Assembly: GCF_021134715.1 (NCBI RefSeq)
Contig: NC_060017.1
Location: 5,332,001 to 5,396,000, forward strand
DNA from: Daphnia pulex
Lineage: Eukaryota; Arthropoda; Branchiopoda; Diplostraca; Daphniidae
Direction: 5' to 3'
Length of the DNA stretch: 64,000 nucleotides
In this document: piece after piece, positions 14,401-25,100 of the stretch
Layout of the letters: every line of letters starts with the position of its first letter
Position numbering within the stretch: the stretch's first letter is position 1
The notes under the pieces: generated by a model
The model's input: only the letters and a program-made list of their open reading frames with translations
The model's database searches: none
Told to the model about the DNA's origin: nothing
Position numbers and translations under genes: made by a program

Positions 14401-17297
14401 TGATTCAAAATATCAGAGTAAGTCATACTCCTGACGAATTTGTGCAAGTACAATTGATGCAGGACACACATAACTATCTTAATCTAATGCCAAACTTCTT
14501 CGCCAACTTGACGGAACTCTTTTCTCTCGGTTGGAGACCGTGGATTTTTGGTGTCCCACCGGCGACAGAAGTTGGAATTCAAGTCAATTGTTACCTAGAT
14601 GGAGAAATGATTCAAACGATCAATCTCTTCCCAGATGGTTTTTCACTTCGGCCCAATTTCAGTGTGGCCAAAGTTCTTCATTGCGAGAGTTGGGTGGGTT
14701 GGCCACGTCGATTCGTTCGCTCCGAGCCCGTTATCGTGCTACGACCGGACAATTCTTTCGTATACGTGATGATGTTCGACGTATTAGACGGTCACGAATT
14801 GCAAGTCGATAATCCAAACAACTCCATCAATTTTCGACCTGACCCCCTGACGGACCTCAGCAAACGATTAGAGAGACTTGGAATCAATGGAGTCACCGTA
14901 CAAGTTACCGGCCATCGATGGTGGAGCTACAACCAAACGAAGAGTATTCTAGTACGCGCAATGATTACTAGCAGATCGAATAATCAACAGAATTGGCCAG
15001 AAATAATGAAGAATGAGTTCCTCTTACAAGAAGAGAATCAATTGTTCTATCAGCTGACACACATCAGGAGTGCAGAAGTTTGCGAACAAGAAACTTTCAC
15101 AGTTCTGTCCAAAGGAACCACGGAGTTGCTCAATGTAACTTGGAATGAAGTCCCGATTGGAATTGCGTCAGAATCTTCTAATCCATGCGAAACTGTAACC
15201 GGCTACCCAATTTTACGAAGATGTATCGGAAATCCCAACACTGGAGCCATTTGGGAACCTTTTAACGTAAAATAATTTTGTTATAAGCTTATAAGGCAGT
15301 GTAGTTGGACGCTTTTAAAGATTGCTAATCATTACTTTACAGGAAGAATTTTTGAAATCTAATAATGGCAGTTGCAGACCAGCGACAAATTTACTTACGC
15401 AACTGAGAAAATTAACGGATGACGTTACAGAAAATAATACCAACCCATCGAGCGCTTTAGGTAGACTGAGTGAAATCGCGGAGACTAATTGGACAGGATC
15501 ACCCCATAACGGACCTTTTGGGATTGAAATTGGCCAGGCCGCTCGACTACTCCACGCAAGCGTTCAGCGGATTCCGGAACCTACAGTGCGACAATTTAAT
15601 GATGTTTCGAAAACTTTAACAACGGTTAGCTATCAGACTTGTGATATCAAATTACCAAAATTATTAAAAACTATTAAATTTCTTTTGTACAGATGTTGGC
15701 GTCAAGTCAACTTGGGCAAGCACAATTTTTATCAGGAGTGTCGAACTCTTTGGTGGAAAGCCTAGAGCAAGTTATGGGACACGTTATCATACCAAATGGT
15801 CAGGACAGCGTGGTGTTCCAACATCCAATGATGTCGACAGAATCCATCCTGAATCCGTTACATGTCGTAGGATACGGGGCTAACGTAGCCAAAAACAGTT
15901 TGGAAGTCCAAAACGGGTCTCGAATTCTTCAAAACGATTCAAAAACTAATTTAGAGGAGGAGCTGGTTAATAGAGATATTGCCATCATTCTACCAGTGGA
16001 AGAAATCCGTAAACGCCAAGGTCTCAGAAGATCAGACACTAGTTTACGACTTTCCTTCAGCGTCTTCGCTAATGGCGATCTCTTTGATGCACGGCCTTTC
16101 ACTTCCATTTTTACGAATGAAGAATCCACTTATGTAGTAGACAGCGCAATTATCGTAGCACAAGTAGGTAATTTAATTATTTCCAACCTGACTGAAAACG
16201 TCCGAATTTTCTTCCGTTCACGATCTCAGCATAACCAGTCGGTCATCCCAGTCTGCGTCTTCTGGGACAAGTCATCCTCCGGTGGTTGGTCTCCATTTGG
16301 TTGCCAGTATACGGGTAGGAATCAGGATCTGTATATTTGCGAATGCAATCATCTAACTCCGCTAGCCTTACTTTTCCCTTACTTTGATAAAGACAAGACG
16401 ATTGATAAAGATCACCGAATCGCCCTCAGTCTTATTTCTGTTGTAGGATGCGTCGCTTCAATGATCGGTCTTTCCCTAGTTATATTAACATTTTTCCTAT
16501 TTAGAAAATGGAGGAAATCTTTAGGAAACAAAATTCTTTTTAATTTCTCGTTGGCTCTCTTCTGTGTGACCGGTTGCTTCCTCTGCGCTGGTTTAGTGAC
16601 GTTTGATCACAGAGTGTGTAAGGCAACAGCAGCGTCGATGCACTATTTCCTTTTAGCTTCTTTTGCATGGATGGTAGTGGAAGGGATCTATCAGTATCTC
16701 CAATACGTTTTGGTTGTTGGAGCGCAAAATTACAAATCCTGCTTCATGAGAAGGGCTAGTCCGCTGGCATGGGGACTTCCTGTATTACCCGTTCTTGGAA
16801 TTTTCATCTACGATCCAAACCTGTATGTTATAGGCGAGGAATTCTGTTGGTTGGAACTTGAGGCCTTTTATTTCACAGTTTTGATACCCATTTCCATTAT
16901 GCTGATGTTCAACATCTTCATTTTTATTGGTGTTCTCAAAAGCGTATTTTGCATACAAATGCGGATAGACCTCAGGACATCTCAGTCTGTCAAGACAAGA
17001 TCTTGGTATCAGTTTCGCATGGCTATTTGTATATTTTTCTTGCTAGGTCTGACTTGGATATTTGGATTTGTATCGATTGGCGATGCTCGACTCGTTTTCG
17101 CATATCTATTTTGCATTTTTAATTCACTGCAAGGATTTGCTATTTTTGCTTTCTTTGTTTTGCGGGAGAGGAACGCTCGTAAACTGTGGTTTGAATTCGC
17201 CCGAATGTGCAGTGATTCAAAAATAATTAATAGTGGTAAAACCCCTCCGAATAGTCGATCCTCAGACTATGTACTGAAACCTATGTCCAGATACTAA
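11404..17297 (+). CDS. Adhesion G-protein-coupled receptor with C-type-lectin-like and Ig-like ectodomain
   Basis: Eleven exons (11404-11670, 11756-11864, 11925-12107, 12248-12444, 12523-12771, 12832-12963, 13028-13348, 13415-13706, 13768-15266, 15343-15624, 15693-17297) give 1,711 residues. In order: an N-terminal hydrophobic signal (an in-frame Met at 11485 would give a more usual signal peptide); C-type-lectin-like region 1 at about 51-185; an Ig-like fold at about 187-320 (Cys, SWIKDG, GTYQCQV); lectin-like region 2 at about 490-580; lectin-like region 3 at about 647-783 (WIGLFW, FNWHPSANWTDG, VLCQA); a long GAIN-type region; the GPS with paired Trp/Cys and CNHLT (cleavage expected between Leu 1398 and Thr 1399); seven helices at about 1420-1665; and a short tail. 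The family self-cleaves at the GPS and signals through a tethered agonist. The ligand is unknown; the lectin regions suggest glycan or matrix. It is convergent with the next gene, 200 bp away. A polyadenylation signal AATAAA lies at 17401. Confidence 0.93.
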
Positions 17298-17400
17298 AAC
17301 ATGATTATATCTGTCTTCATTATGTAACACATCTATTCTTGTTATTCTCATCTAGATTATCTTGCTTTTTTAGCTTTTGTAGAAAATTACATGGTATTGT

Positions 17401-17406
17401 AATAAA
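17401..17406 (+). terminator. Polyadenylation signal of the adhesion GPCR
   Basis: AATAAA lies about 104 bp after the receptor stop codon. It faces the opposite-strand AATAAA (reading TTTATT at 17459-17464) of the convergent RAB5IF-like gene, so the two 3' ends sit within about 60 bp of each other. Confidence 0.6.
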
Positions 17407-17496
17407 AGAAAAAAAAATAGATTTACTGGTTACTTGTTATGCCAATAGCAAGGACAAGTTTATTTCACTTTTGAAAAACTTGTTAGATTGATTATT

Positions 17497-18106
17497 TTAA
17501 TGATGAAGGCCTGAGTAAATTATTGTCCAAGTCACCTTTAATAAAAGAAAAAAAATATTTGATATGGCTTCACATTGTTCACACTGAAGTCCTACAAATT
17601 TTGTGTACTTACAAGAAAACCTGCAAAAGAGGTCATAAATCCTTCTTTTGTCAATTCCCAGACACCACCATACTCCTCTTCATCAATGGACTGGAAGGAA
17701 GTGAAGTAAACATACAAAATACCGGCATTTGCTAATGCAAATCTAAAAATTCAATCATAAATCATTAATGGATGCACACAAGCATGATTTGTTGAAGTGA
17801 AAATACTCACAGTGCGAGACCAATAAAGCCTTGTAAAGAAAACACCCCCCAAATAAGACCTAATATTACAGCTATGATTTGTCGAGCCCAATAGATAACA
17901 TCAAGGAATTCATCCTAATTTAACAAAGGAGAATAAGAAATTCAATTAGCTACCGGTTCTTCTGGTAGGATTACTCGTGCATTCTTTTAAATCTTGATTA
18001 AACGTGATTACTTATATTACTATACCTTATCGGGCCACTCGGAATTTTTTGATAACATTCGATTCCACACTGATGGAAGTGAAGGTTTATCTTTTTTGGT
18101 TTGCAT
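17497..18106 (-). CDS. RAB5IF: RAB5IF/RCAF1-like small membrane protein
   Basis: Four exons on the minus strand (18106-18026, 17914-17811, 17742-17613, 17535-17497) give 117 residues, close to the family's usual 120-140. The N-terminus is basic (MQTKKDKPSLPSVW), followed by SEWPDKDEFLDVIYWARQ. A membrane segment follows (IIAVILGLIWGVFSLQGFIG) continuing into a second hydrophobic stretch ending YVYF. Then come DEEEYGGVWELTKEGFMTSF and a last hydrophobic segment VTWTIIYSGLHH. The order and wording match the RAB5-interacting factor family (RCAF1, C20orf24), reported to act in mitochondrial respiratory-chain assembly and in membrane-protein biogenesis at the endoplasmic reticulum. The last exon is only 39 bp and was placed because it restores the family's C-terminus in phase. 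The gene is head-to-head with the ENTR1-like gene. AATAAA on the minus strand is at 17464-17459. Confidence 0.88.
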
Positions 18107-18369
18107 TTTAAATTTGGCTAAATGAATAAAAACGGCTGGGAAGATGGTACACAACACAACACACTGTCAATTGAGAAGGAAGCAGAGAAGCAGACTAATC
18201 AAATGGAAATGTAGCAGACTGCATTTCATGAAGCCATTTATAAGCGCATTTTTCAGTTGTTGATAATGAATCCCCATAGATGGTGCTTATTTGTTATTAG
18301 TTCTACTACTTCGACAACAGCGGGGTAGAAAGAAAGAAGAAGAAAAGAAACAAATTAATTGAAAAAAAC
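18107..18369. promoter_or_regulatory. Divergent promoter between RAB5IF-like and ENTR1-like genes
   Basis: Only 263 bp separate the two outward-facing start codons, so transcription of both genes must start from this interval or from leaders inside it. I see no TATA box. The ENTR1-proximal part is purine-rich (AAGAAAGAAGAAGAAAAG). Both products belong to membrane and endosome biology, which makes shared control plausible but not shown. Confidence 0.55.
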
Positions 18370-20309
18370 ATGGATGCTGGTGATGTAAAAGAGACGAGTG
18401 AAAGTACTGAATCCAGTGATAATCGCGATCCCAACAATGAACAGAATGAAGGAGCGATTGGTGGATTTGCAAACCCGCCGGTCAGTTCGTCCACAGGTAA
18501 ACACAACACCATTTGCAATCTACGTGATGTACGAGAGAACTTTAAGAACATTATTACATGTTCCCTCTTTATTTCAACAGAAATTAGTACCAAAATTGCA
18601 ATTGAAGGAATAGAATATTCTCAGATTTTGTATACATTTTCAAAATATTTGTGGTGGTGATTGCCGTTATTCCATATTCAACTAATTAAGCTCTTGTTTA
18701 CATGAAATTAATTTATGGGAAATAAAATCCATCTCTTGTTGATTAATTTACAGGTGCAAGGGAGGATAACCCATTCTCCTTTAGGCATTTTTTGAGACGT
18801 ACTCAGAATACTGGCCCAAGCCCCCAACCAGATCAACACAGAATGTCAGAAGAAGAGTTTGAAGCCAATCGATGTGGAGGGGCAAGACCAAAGACCAAAG
18901 CAAGAAATTCCAGACATGGATTGGAAAGTGATGTAAAAAGTCCCTGTGGACTTCCTGACTTTGTTCAAGATTATCTTGGAGTAGAACATGATTTGAATTC
19001 AACCAACTACTTGAATGGATACCATGTTCCAGATCAGAGTTTTGGAAGCAATCCAACTTCATCCGACAGTCCATTAGATCTTCCAAGAAGTCACAGCCCC
19101 ATACATGCAGCTGGTATAACTTTTTCCTCTCACCTTCCATTGCTCAAAGATAGCTCACAGTTGTTTATTTCACAGGAGCTATGCCAATACCGTTGGATAT
19201 AGCAAATTTTGCTTCGTCACACGTAGAAGATGATGTTGAACATTTGGGTACACTGGATTTAGCAAATTTGAATTCTTCTTTGATTCTCAATGATCTACAA
19301 CCGCACGAAGAACCAGTCCTTCCTGATGCTGCACAGGTAGATCTTACTATGAGTGCTTTTCATTGTAGAAATTTTGAATAATTATAATTTGATTGCTTCT
19401 TCTACTAGGCGCATGAAATCAACAATAACGAGAACGTAAACAGCCTAACACAACTACCTGATTTTCTCTCCGACGGCCCTATGCAATCCGGTCGAATAAA
19501 CCAAGAAACGATAGCTTCACACGAAACTTCCCCTGGAATCCAGCTCGCTCCTCACAGTTCTGTAATGGAGGAAAACGCACGATTGCGACAGCAACTAGAG
19601 ATGAGTACAGCTAATGAACGGATGGCTTTAGCTCGGTAGGCGTAATTAGTAATCTTATTGTACATTTCATTACTAAGAGAAGAACGTCCCTGTTTTGTGA
19701 TAGAATTGAGCGGCTTGAAAGTCTTTTAGAAGAACATCGCAGAAGGGAGTCGGAAGAGACTTCATCTTTGGAGCGATCCATGGAACAGATAGAATCAAAT
19801 TTGAAAATCGCCACGGTATTCGTTATATTTATTTTATCGTGAGCCATTGATAATTTATTTATATCCTTATATAGCAACGTGCCGCGCAATCAGAAAGTCA
19901 AGTCGCTCAGCTGAAAAAAGAAAATCGACGACTTCAGGTAAGTAACTTATTTCTATATTCTAAATTAAAGTTTTTAAATGAATTGGATTGATAAAAAAGG
20001 ATGAAGTAAAGAGCTTACAAGAAGCCATTCGCCTACAGTACAATGAGGAAACTAGTCCGAGTCAATCGCGAAGCCTGAATCACACAGCACAAGAGTTGCA
20101 TACAGCTGCCAATAGTGCTGAAAGATCAATCAGGTAATATACAGTGTAATCCTGATCAACCATAAACATTAGTTACCTAACACAACAAATCCCTTGCGAC
20201 TCGTAGAGATCTTTTGGCTGGTGTAGATCATCTACGCGTTGTAGCAGCGGCGTTACAGAGTATGGAGCGTATTGAAGAAGTACGAACAAAAAGTGACCGA
20301 GACAAGTAG
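18370..20309 (+). CDS. ENTR1: ENTR1/SDCCAG3-like endosome-associated trafficking regulator
   Basis: Eight exons (18370-18496, 18754-19113, 19176-19336, 19409-19635, 19704-19815, 19875-19937, 20000-20133, 20207-20309) give 428 residues. The N-terminal quarter is acidic and disordered, then a short conserved block DNPFSFRHFLRR of the type seen near the start of ENTR1 (SDCCAG3). A second block has GLPDFVQDYL. From about residue 280 the protein is coiled coil (ENARLRQQLEM, RIERLESLLEEHRRRE, QVAQLKKENRRLQ, DEVKSLQEAIRL), ending in a Leu-rich helix LAGVDHLRVVAAALQSMERIEEV that resembles the family C-terminus. ENTR1 proteins work on endosomes with retromer-type sorting and in cytokinesis and cilium-related trafficking. 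The stop lies 317 bp from the convergent ATMIN-like stop. The assignment rests on the NPFSF block plus the coiled-coil tail, so I hold it less firmly than the neighbours. Confidence 0.75.
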
Positions 20310-20568
20310 TAGACGATCACTGTAAAGCCATTATTATACGAAATTGATCTCGCATAATCGGTTGTCTCCTACATTTGGTATTATTTTTGCTCCTCTTTTA
20401 TACCAAGGATATTCCGCCCGCAGGATTTAACGAGCAATTGTTTGTTTCGTATCTGCCTATCGCCTAATATGATTTGTGTTATTTTCTACTTTATTAATCT
20501 CCCTACTACATGACAGATAAATCTTGGCACACGCACACGCGCGAAAATATATATATCTTCCATTCCAC

Positions 20569-20574
20569 TTTATT
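20569..20574 (-). terminator. Polyadenylation signal of the ATMIN-like gene
   Basis: TTTATT on the plus strand reads AATAAA on the minus strand, about 53 bp beyond the ATMIN-like stop codon. Confidence 0.5.
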
Positions 20575-20626
20575 CGAGACAGAAACTTGATTAGGTATTT
20601 ACATATCATAAGTTTTGATTCATTTT

Positions 20627-21885
20627 TCAATCAAAGATTTCCATTGGGTCGGTTCCGGCATCTTCAGAGTTTTGTTTCACGAAGAACGAGCCTATTCTTC
20701 GCTCACCGTGGCATTCAGGAACGTTACTATCGTCGATGAAAAATGAGGACAAGAGAGTTTGCGTTTCCGTATGTGCCAACTCAGTTGTGTCATCGTCACT
20801 CATTTCATTCCACGGGGTTTGGGTTTGTATATTGCATAGATTGAAAGGTCGCAAAACTGCGTCTTCATCAACTGTTTGAGTTTCGGCACCTATAAGACCT
20901 AACCATGGGCTGCAAGGGTTCTGTGGCGATTCAGGATTCAAGACCACGTTAAAATCAACTTCCTCGGTTTGCGTACCAAAGTCTTGAATCTAATACCGAG
21001 AATGATATAACCATTATTTTAAATTTAAAGTGATAACAAAAATGAGATGAGCTTTTTACCTTTGATTCCATACTGTTTGTTTCCTCCTGAACTGATGAAT
21101 TCAACCACACATCATATATGTTGTTGTCTGTTTGAGTTGAAACTTCCCTTTTTTCAAACAGTTGACTTGCAGGAGCAGTTAAAGCTAGTTCACTTAAAGC
21201 AACAGCAGCTGATAACCTGCTGAAAACAGCTGCATCCATTAAATGCATTGAACAAGCCTGTGTTCCTTTTTCAGACAAGCTTTGAGATTTGAAGAAATCC
21301 TTTGAAATTTGGCTGTTTGAATGCAAAATAATCACTTGTGACCCAGCAGAAAAATTGATTGATACTGAAGGTGCAGTGGTGAGGGACTGAATCTGATTTC
21401 CATTATTTGTAGAATTTGTTCCTATTGCTCTATCATTATCAAAAATATATATATTTATTAGGTTGAAGTGAAACATGCAAGTCAATTTCAGCTGCTATAT
21501 TTATTACCTTGGTGTAGGACCTAAGGGATGACTTTTCCTCTTTGCATGAGTCAAAAGTGCTTCATTACTCTTGTACACAACACCACAAGAGCATTTGAAT
21601 TCCCTGCCACAATAACTCATATGGCTTTTCTGAAGAGTGGTTGTGCTGAATTTTTTGAAGCATTTTTGGCATTCATATATTTTCTTATTATGTACTTTAT
21701 CATAATGCTGCAATAGAAAATATATTTTGTGAAAATGTGAAAGAGAAGCTTTAAAGCAAGGTTTTACTATAGATGTTTGTTACCTGTTTTAAATACCGAT
21801 ATTTCTGAAAATACGATCGCGAACCTTCGCTGTACAGGCAGTCCGGGTACTTGCAATTGAACCGTTTCTCAGTGGTCTCGGCCAT
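20627..21885 (-). CDS. ATMIN: ATMIN/ASCIZ-like zinc-finger transcription factor
   Basis: Four minus-strand exons (21885-21784, 21707-21508, 21429-21060, 20989-20627) give 344 residues. The first 105 hold three to four C2H2-type fingers: CKYPDC with a distant HYDKVH, then YECQKCFKKFSTTTLQKSH, then FKCSCGVVYKSNEALLTH. The remaining two-thirds is disordered and carries repeated TQT motifs: VSTQTD, FGTQTE, AETQTV, IQTQTP and TETQTL, plus a variant GTQA. Zinc fingers followed by a TQT ladder are the signature of ATMIN/ASCIZ, an ATM interactor. It activates the dynein light chain LC8 (DYNLL) gene and is bound by LC8 at the TQT sites, giving negative feedback. It is shorter than the vertebrate protein (over 800 residues), in line with compact insect versions. 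It is head-to-head with the MDC1-like gene. Confidence 0.9.
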
Positions 21886-22182
21886 TTATTAATCTCCTAC
21901 AAAACATTCAATCAATTGAATTAGTAAAATGAGGCGACATTAACGATTCAGAGGATCCAAAAGACCAAAACGTAGCCCTTGTCTATATTTTATCGATAGA
22001 GCATAATGGAGGCGATGCCGCAATGGAGGCTTTGTGTTTCTAGTTCGTCTGCTTGTTTTGAAACGATGCGAGAAGAGCATGGATTTGTTCAGCGCGCGCG
22101 GGAAGTGAAGTTCAATATTTTATCGAAATAATAAGTGCAAAAAATTGGTATTGAAAGTTGTGAAGTACAAAAAAAAAAAAAA
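21886..22182. promoter_or_regulatory. Divergent promoter between ATMIN-like and MDC1-like genes
   Basis: The 297 bp between the two start codons must drive both genes. It contains the 8-bp palindrome TATCGATA at 21991-21998, the core DRE bound by DREF in insects and typical of replication and housekeeping promoters. It also contains GCGCGGGAA at 22096-22104, which resembles an E2F site. There is no TATA box. A run of about 14 A residues lies directly before the MDC1-like ATG. Confidence 0.65.
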
Positions 22183-25100
22183 ATGTGTGATTCAGAAGAT
22201 GATTTAAGTTCTATGTCTACTGTCCCATATGAGTACGACGCATCTGACTGCTCAGATAGTATATATGAAAAAGAAACTCAAGCCATTGGAGAACTCGAAA
22301 ACGTGGAAGGGAATAAAGGAAAGTCACTAAAAGATAATAGATGCAACTCTGAAATCGAAACTGTGCTTTATGGTGGCCCAACACAGCCATTAAAATTAAA
22401 GGATTCAGGATTAAGATCTAATTCTTCAATAACTGTGGGGCAATCTACTTCATCAGAAACAAAACAGATTGTTGATTCAGATTGTGAAACAATACCAGAA
22501 TCTCCTTTTATAATTATGGATGATGAAATTGATTTCCAAAAACTAAATTCAAGACCAGCCAGTTCTGCAAGTTCACTTACGGATGACGACAGAACTCAGC
22601 TTCTTCCTCTGGTGCATCAAGTGAACACTTTTAGTAGCACAACTCAGCCAAATTGCCTAAGTCCTGAGATTCCCCTATATGAAGGTCCAACACAACGACT
22701 ATTAATCAAAAGTCACATCACACCAAATTCTTCACAAGAAGACGTTGCTTATGCTTCAAAAGCTGGACAAAGCATAGACATATCTGATTTTGATACTCTT
22801 CCTATATCTCCAAATTATTATCCAGAAGTACCTTCTCCAATTGGCAGGAGAGGTAGTCCAGAAGGAGAATATACCAGAAGTGAAACTCCCATGTATGATG
22901 GCCCCACTCAACCCCTGCCAGTTAGGCATAATACAAAGTTGACGGAATGTACAACAAGCGAAACTCCCATGTATGATGGTCCCACTCAACCCCTGCCAGT
23001 TAGGCATAATACAAAGTTGACGGAATGTACAAGAAGCGAAACTCCCATGTATGATGGTCCCACTCAACCCCTGCCAGTTAGGCATAATACAAAGTTGACG
23101 GAATGTACAAGAAGCGAAACTCCCATGTATGATGGTCCCACTCAACCCCTGCCAGTTAAGCATAATACCGAGTTGACAGAATCTACAAGAAGTACAACTC
23201 CCATATATGATGGCCCCACTCAACCTTTACCAGTTAGGTCTAAAACCAAACCAAATTCTGCTCCTAAAGAGACTTCATTGACAGGTAAGAAAAGATAAAC
23301 ATCCCACAGATTCACATATACATAACCCAAATTTTTTTTTTTAAATTTATTTTGCAGAATCTATTCAAGATGTACCATCTCCAGTCAGGAGAACAAGTGC
23401 TTCAAGTGATATGGAAATTGAAGAAGATGACAGTGATCAAACTCAGGTAATTCCTGACTTGATACATTCTTTCGAACGAGGCCCTTCCTCCGCTGCTACA
23501 GTCATCACGGACGCTGAAAACGATGAGCTATCAGATTGCGAAACTTTACCTTCCTCTCCTGTTCACCATCTGAATTCCACGGTAGAAATCCCTTCTACGC
23601 AGAGTACGGAGGATAAACGTCCGCTCCGAGGGGGAGATGTTTGGGGTGCTTTGAAAAAAGTTGACAACTGGGATTCTGAAACTGCTGACTCGTGTCCTTT
23701 ATCCCCGGATCTCTTCGATGTTTCTTCACCTTGTCCCGAGCTGGACACTGTTCAAAATTCAACCGTCGAATCTGAAAAAGATAAAAATGACGGTTTAAAT
23801 CCAAGCAATTCAAGACGTGATCCTACCACTGAAATGGACCGAGCAACGATACCAGAATCGCCCGTCTTTGATTTCTACGATTCTCATAACGAACAGGCAG
23901 ACGATGAGACGCAAGTCCTTTCTCCCCCTGTATTCCGTGATCAAGGATCGCCAGCCTTTGTCGCCGAAACTCCATTCGTTCCCCATACGACGTCTGGAAG
24001 GGTCTCCGAGGAGATGCCCATTGTGGCCGAAACGCCTTTTGTGGTTGATGACTTTGAATCACCATTAGTAAGCGATGAAACCCCACGGAAAAAAAGGAAA
24101 ATTGTTCGACGATCTGGCCATGCTTGCCGGCAATTGTTGCCTGAGAAAAATTTATCCATCGATCATAGAACATCTACCCCGCAGGATATGGACCTAGAGT
24201 CAACTAAAGGGGATGAAGCGATGCCAATCGATGACGCCGCCTCCGTTGAAAGTGATTTTGAACTCACTTTTGCTTCGCATTATTCGCCACTGCCCACACT
24301 AGCAGCATCCGCATCATCTACCGAGCCTCCTTTTGTTGGCTTCGAAGCCATTGAAGTGGAAGTTCCAACCACTCATTTGGAGCAAATTCGGCAAGTCATT
24401 GACAACGATCAAATGGAATCCGTGGAAGAAGGAAACGCCGCAGAAAAGGTTTCAGCTCAATTACCACCGCCTGCAGCACCAGTAGAGACCACGGCAATAG
24501 CTGGCCCTAGTACTTCCAAATTACCGACTCCTAGGCGGTCTTCTCGCAGGCCTGTCCCCAATACCAGAAGAACTTTTGATATTTCCGAGCCAAATCAGGA
24601 ACCTGTTGCGATTAAGAGACGACCAGGCAGACCTCCCAAAGCAGCAAACAAAATCGAAATACAGTCTTCCAATGAATCGGATGCTTCTGAACCTGTAACA
24701 GCGATTAAACGACGGCCGGGCCGGCAAGCCAAGGGAATAAAAGTCGGAGTAAAGTCATCTGAGGACAATGTTTCTGAACCAGTTGTTACAGCAAATACAC
24801 GAAAACCAGGCCGGCAAGCTAAAGGATTAAAAGTGGAAGTCAAATCATCCGATGAAGATGCTTCTGAACCAGTTGTTACAGCGATTACACGAAGACCGGG
24901 CCGGCAAGCTAAAGGATTAAAAGTGGAAGTCAAATCATCCGATGAAGATGTTTCTGAACCAGTTGTTACAGCAGCAGTTAAACGACGTCCTGGTCGACCA
25001 CCTAAAATCGAGGCTTCGATTCCGAAGGAGCCCAGTGAAACCATGAAACCAGTTATCCCAAAGGCATCTACGTCGGTGCTCTTATCTGATGCAGCTGAAT

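Noticed and set aside
22756-23223. 155-codon antisense frame with repeats
   Set aside because: It is a mirror of the 78-bp coding repeats of the MDC1-like gene. The sense strand has the splice sites and the domain logic.
22885-23236. Regularly spaced direct repeats that could suggest a CRISPR array
   Set aside because: The units are contiguous 78-bp coding repeats with no unique spacers, in a eukaryotic exon.
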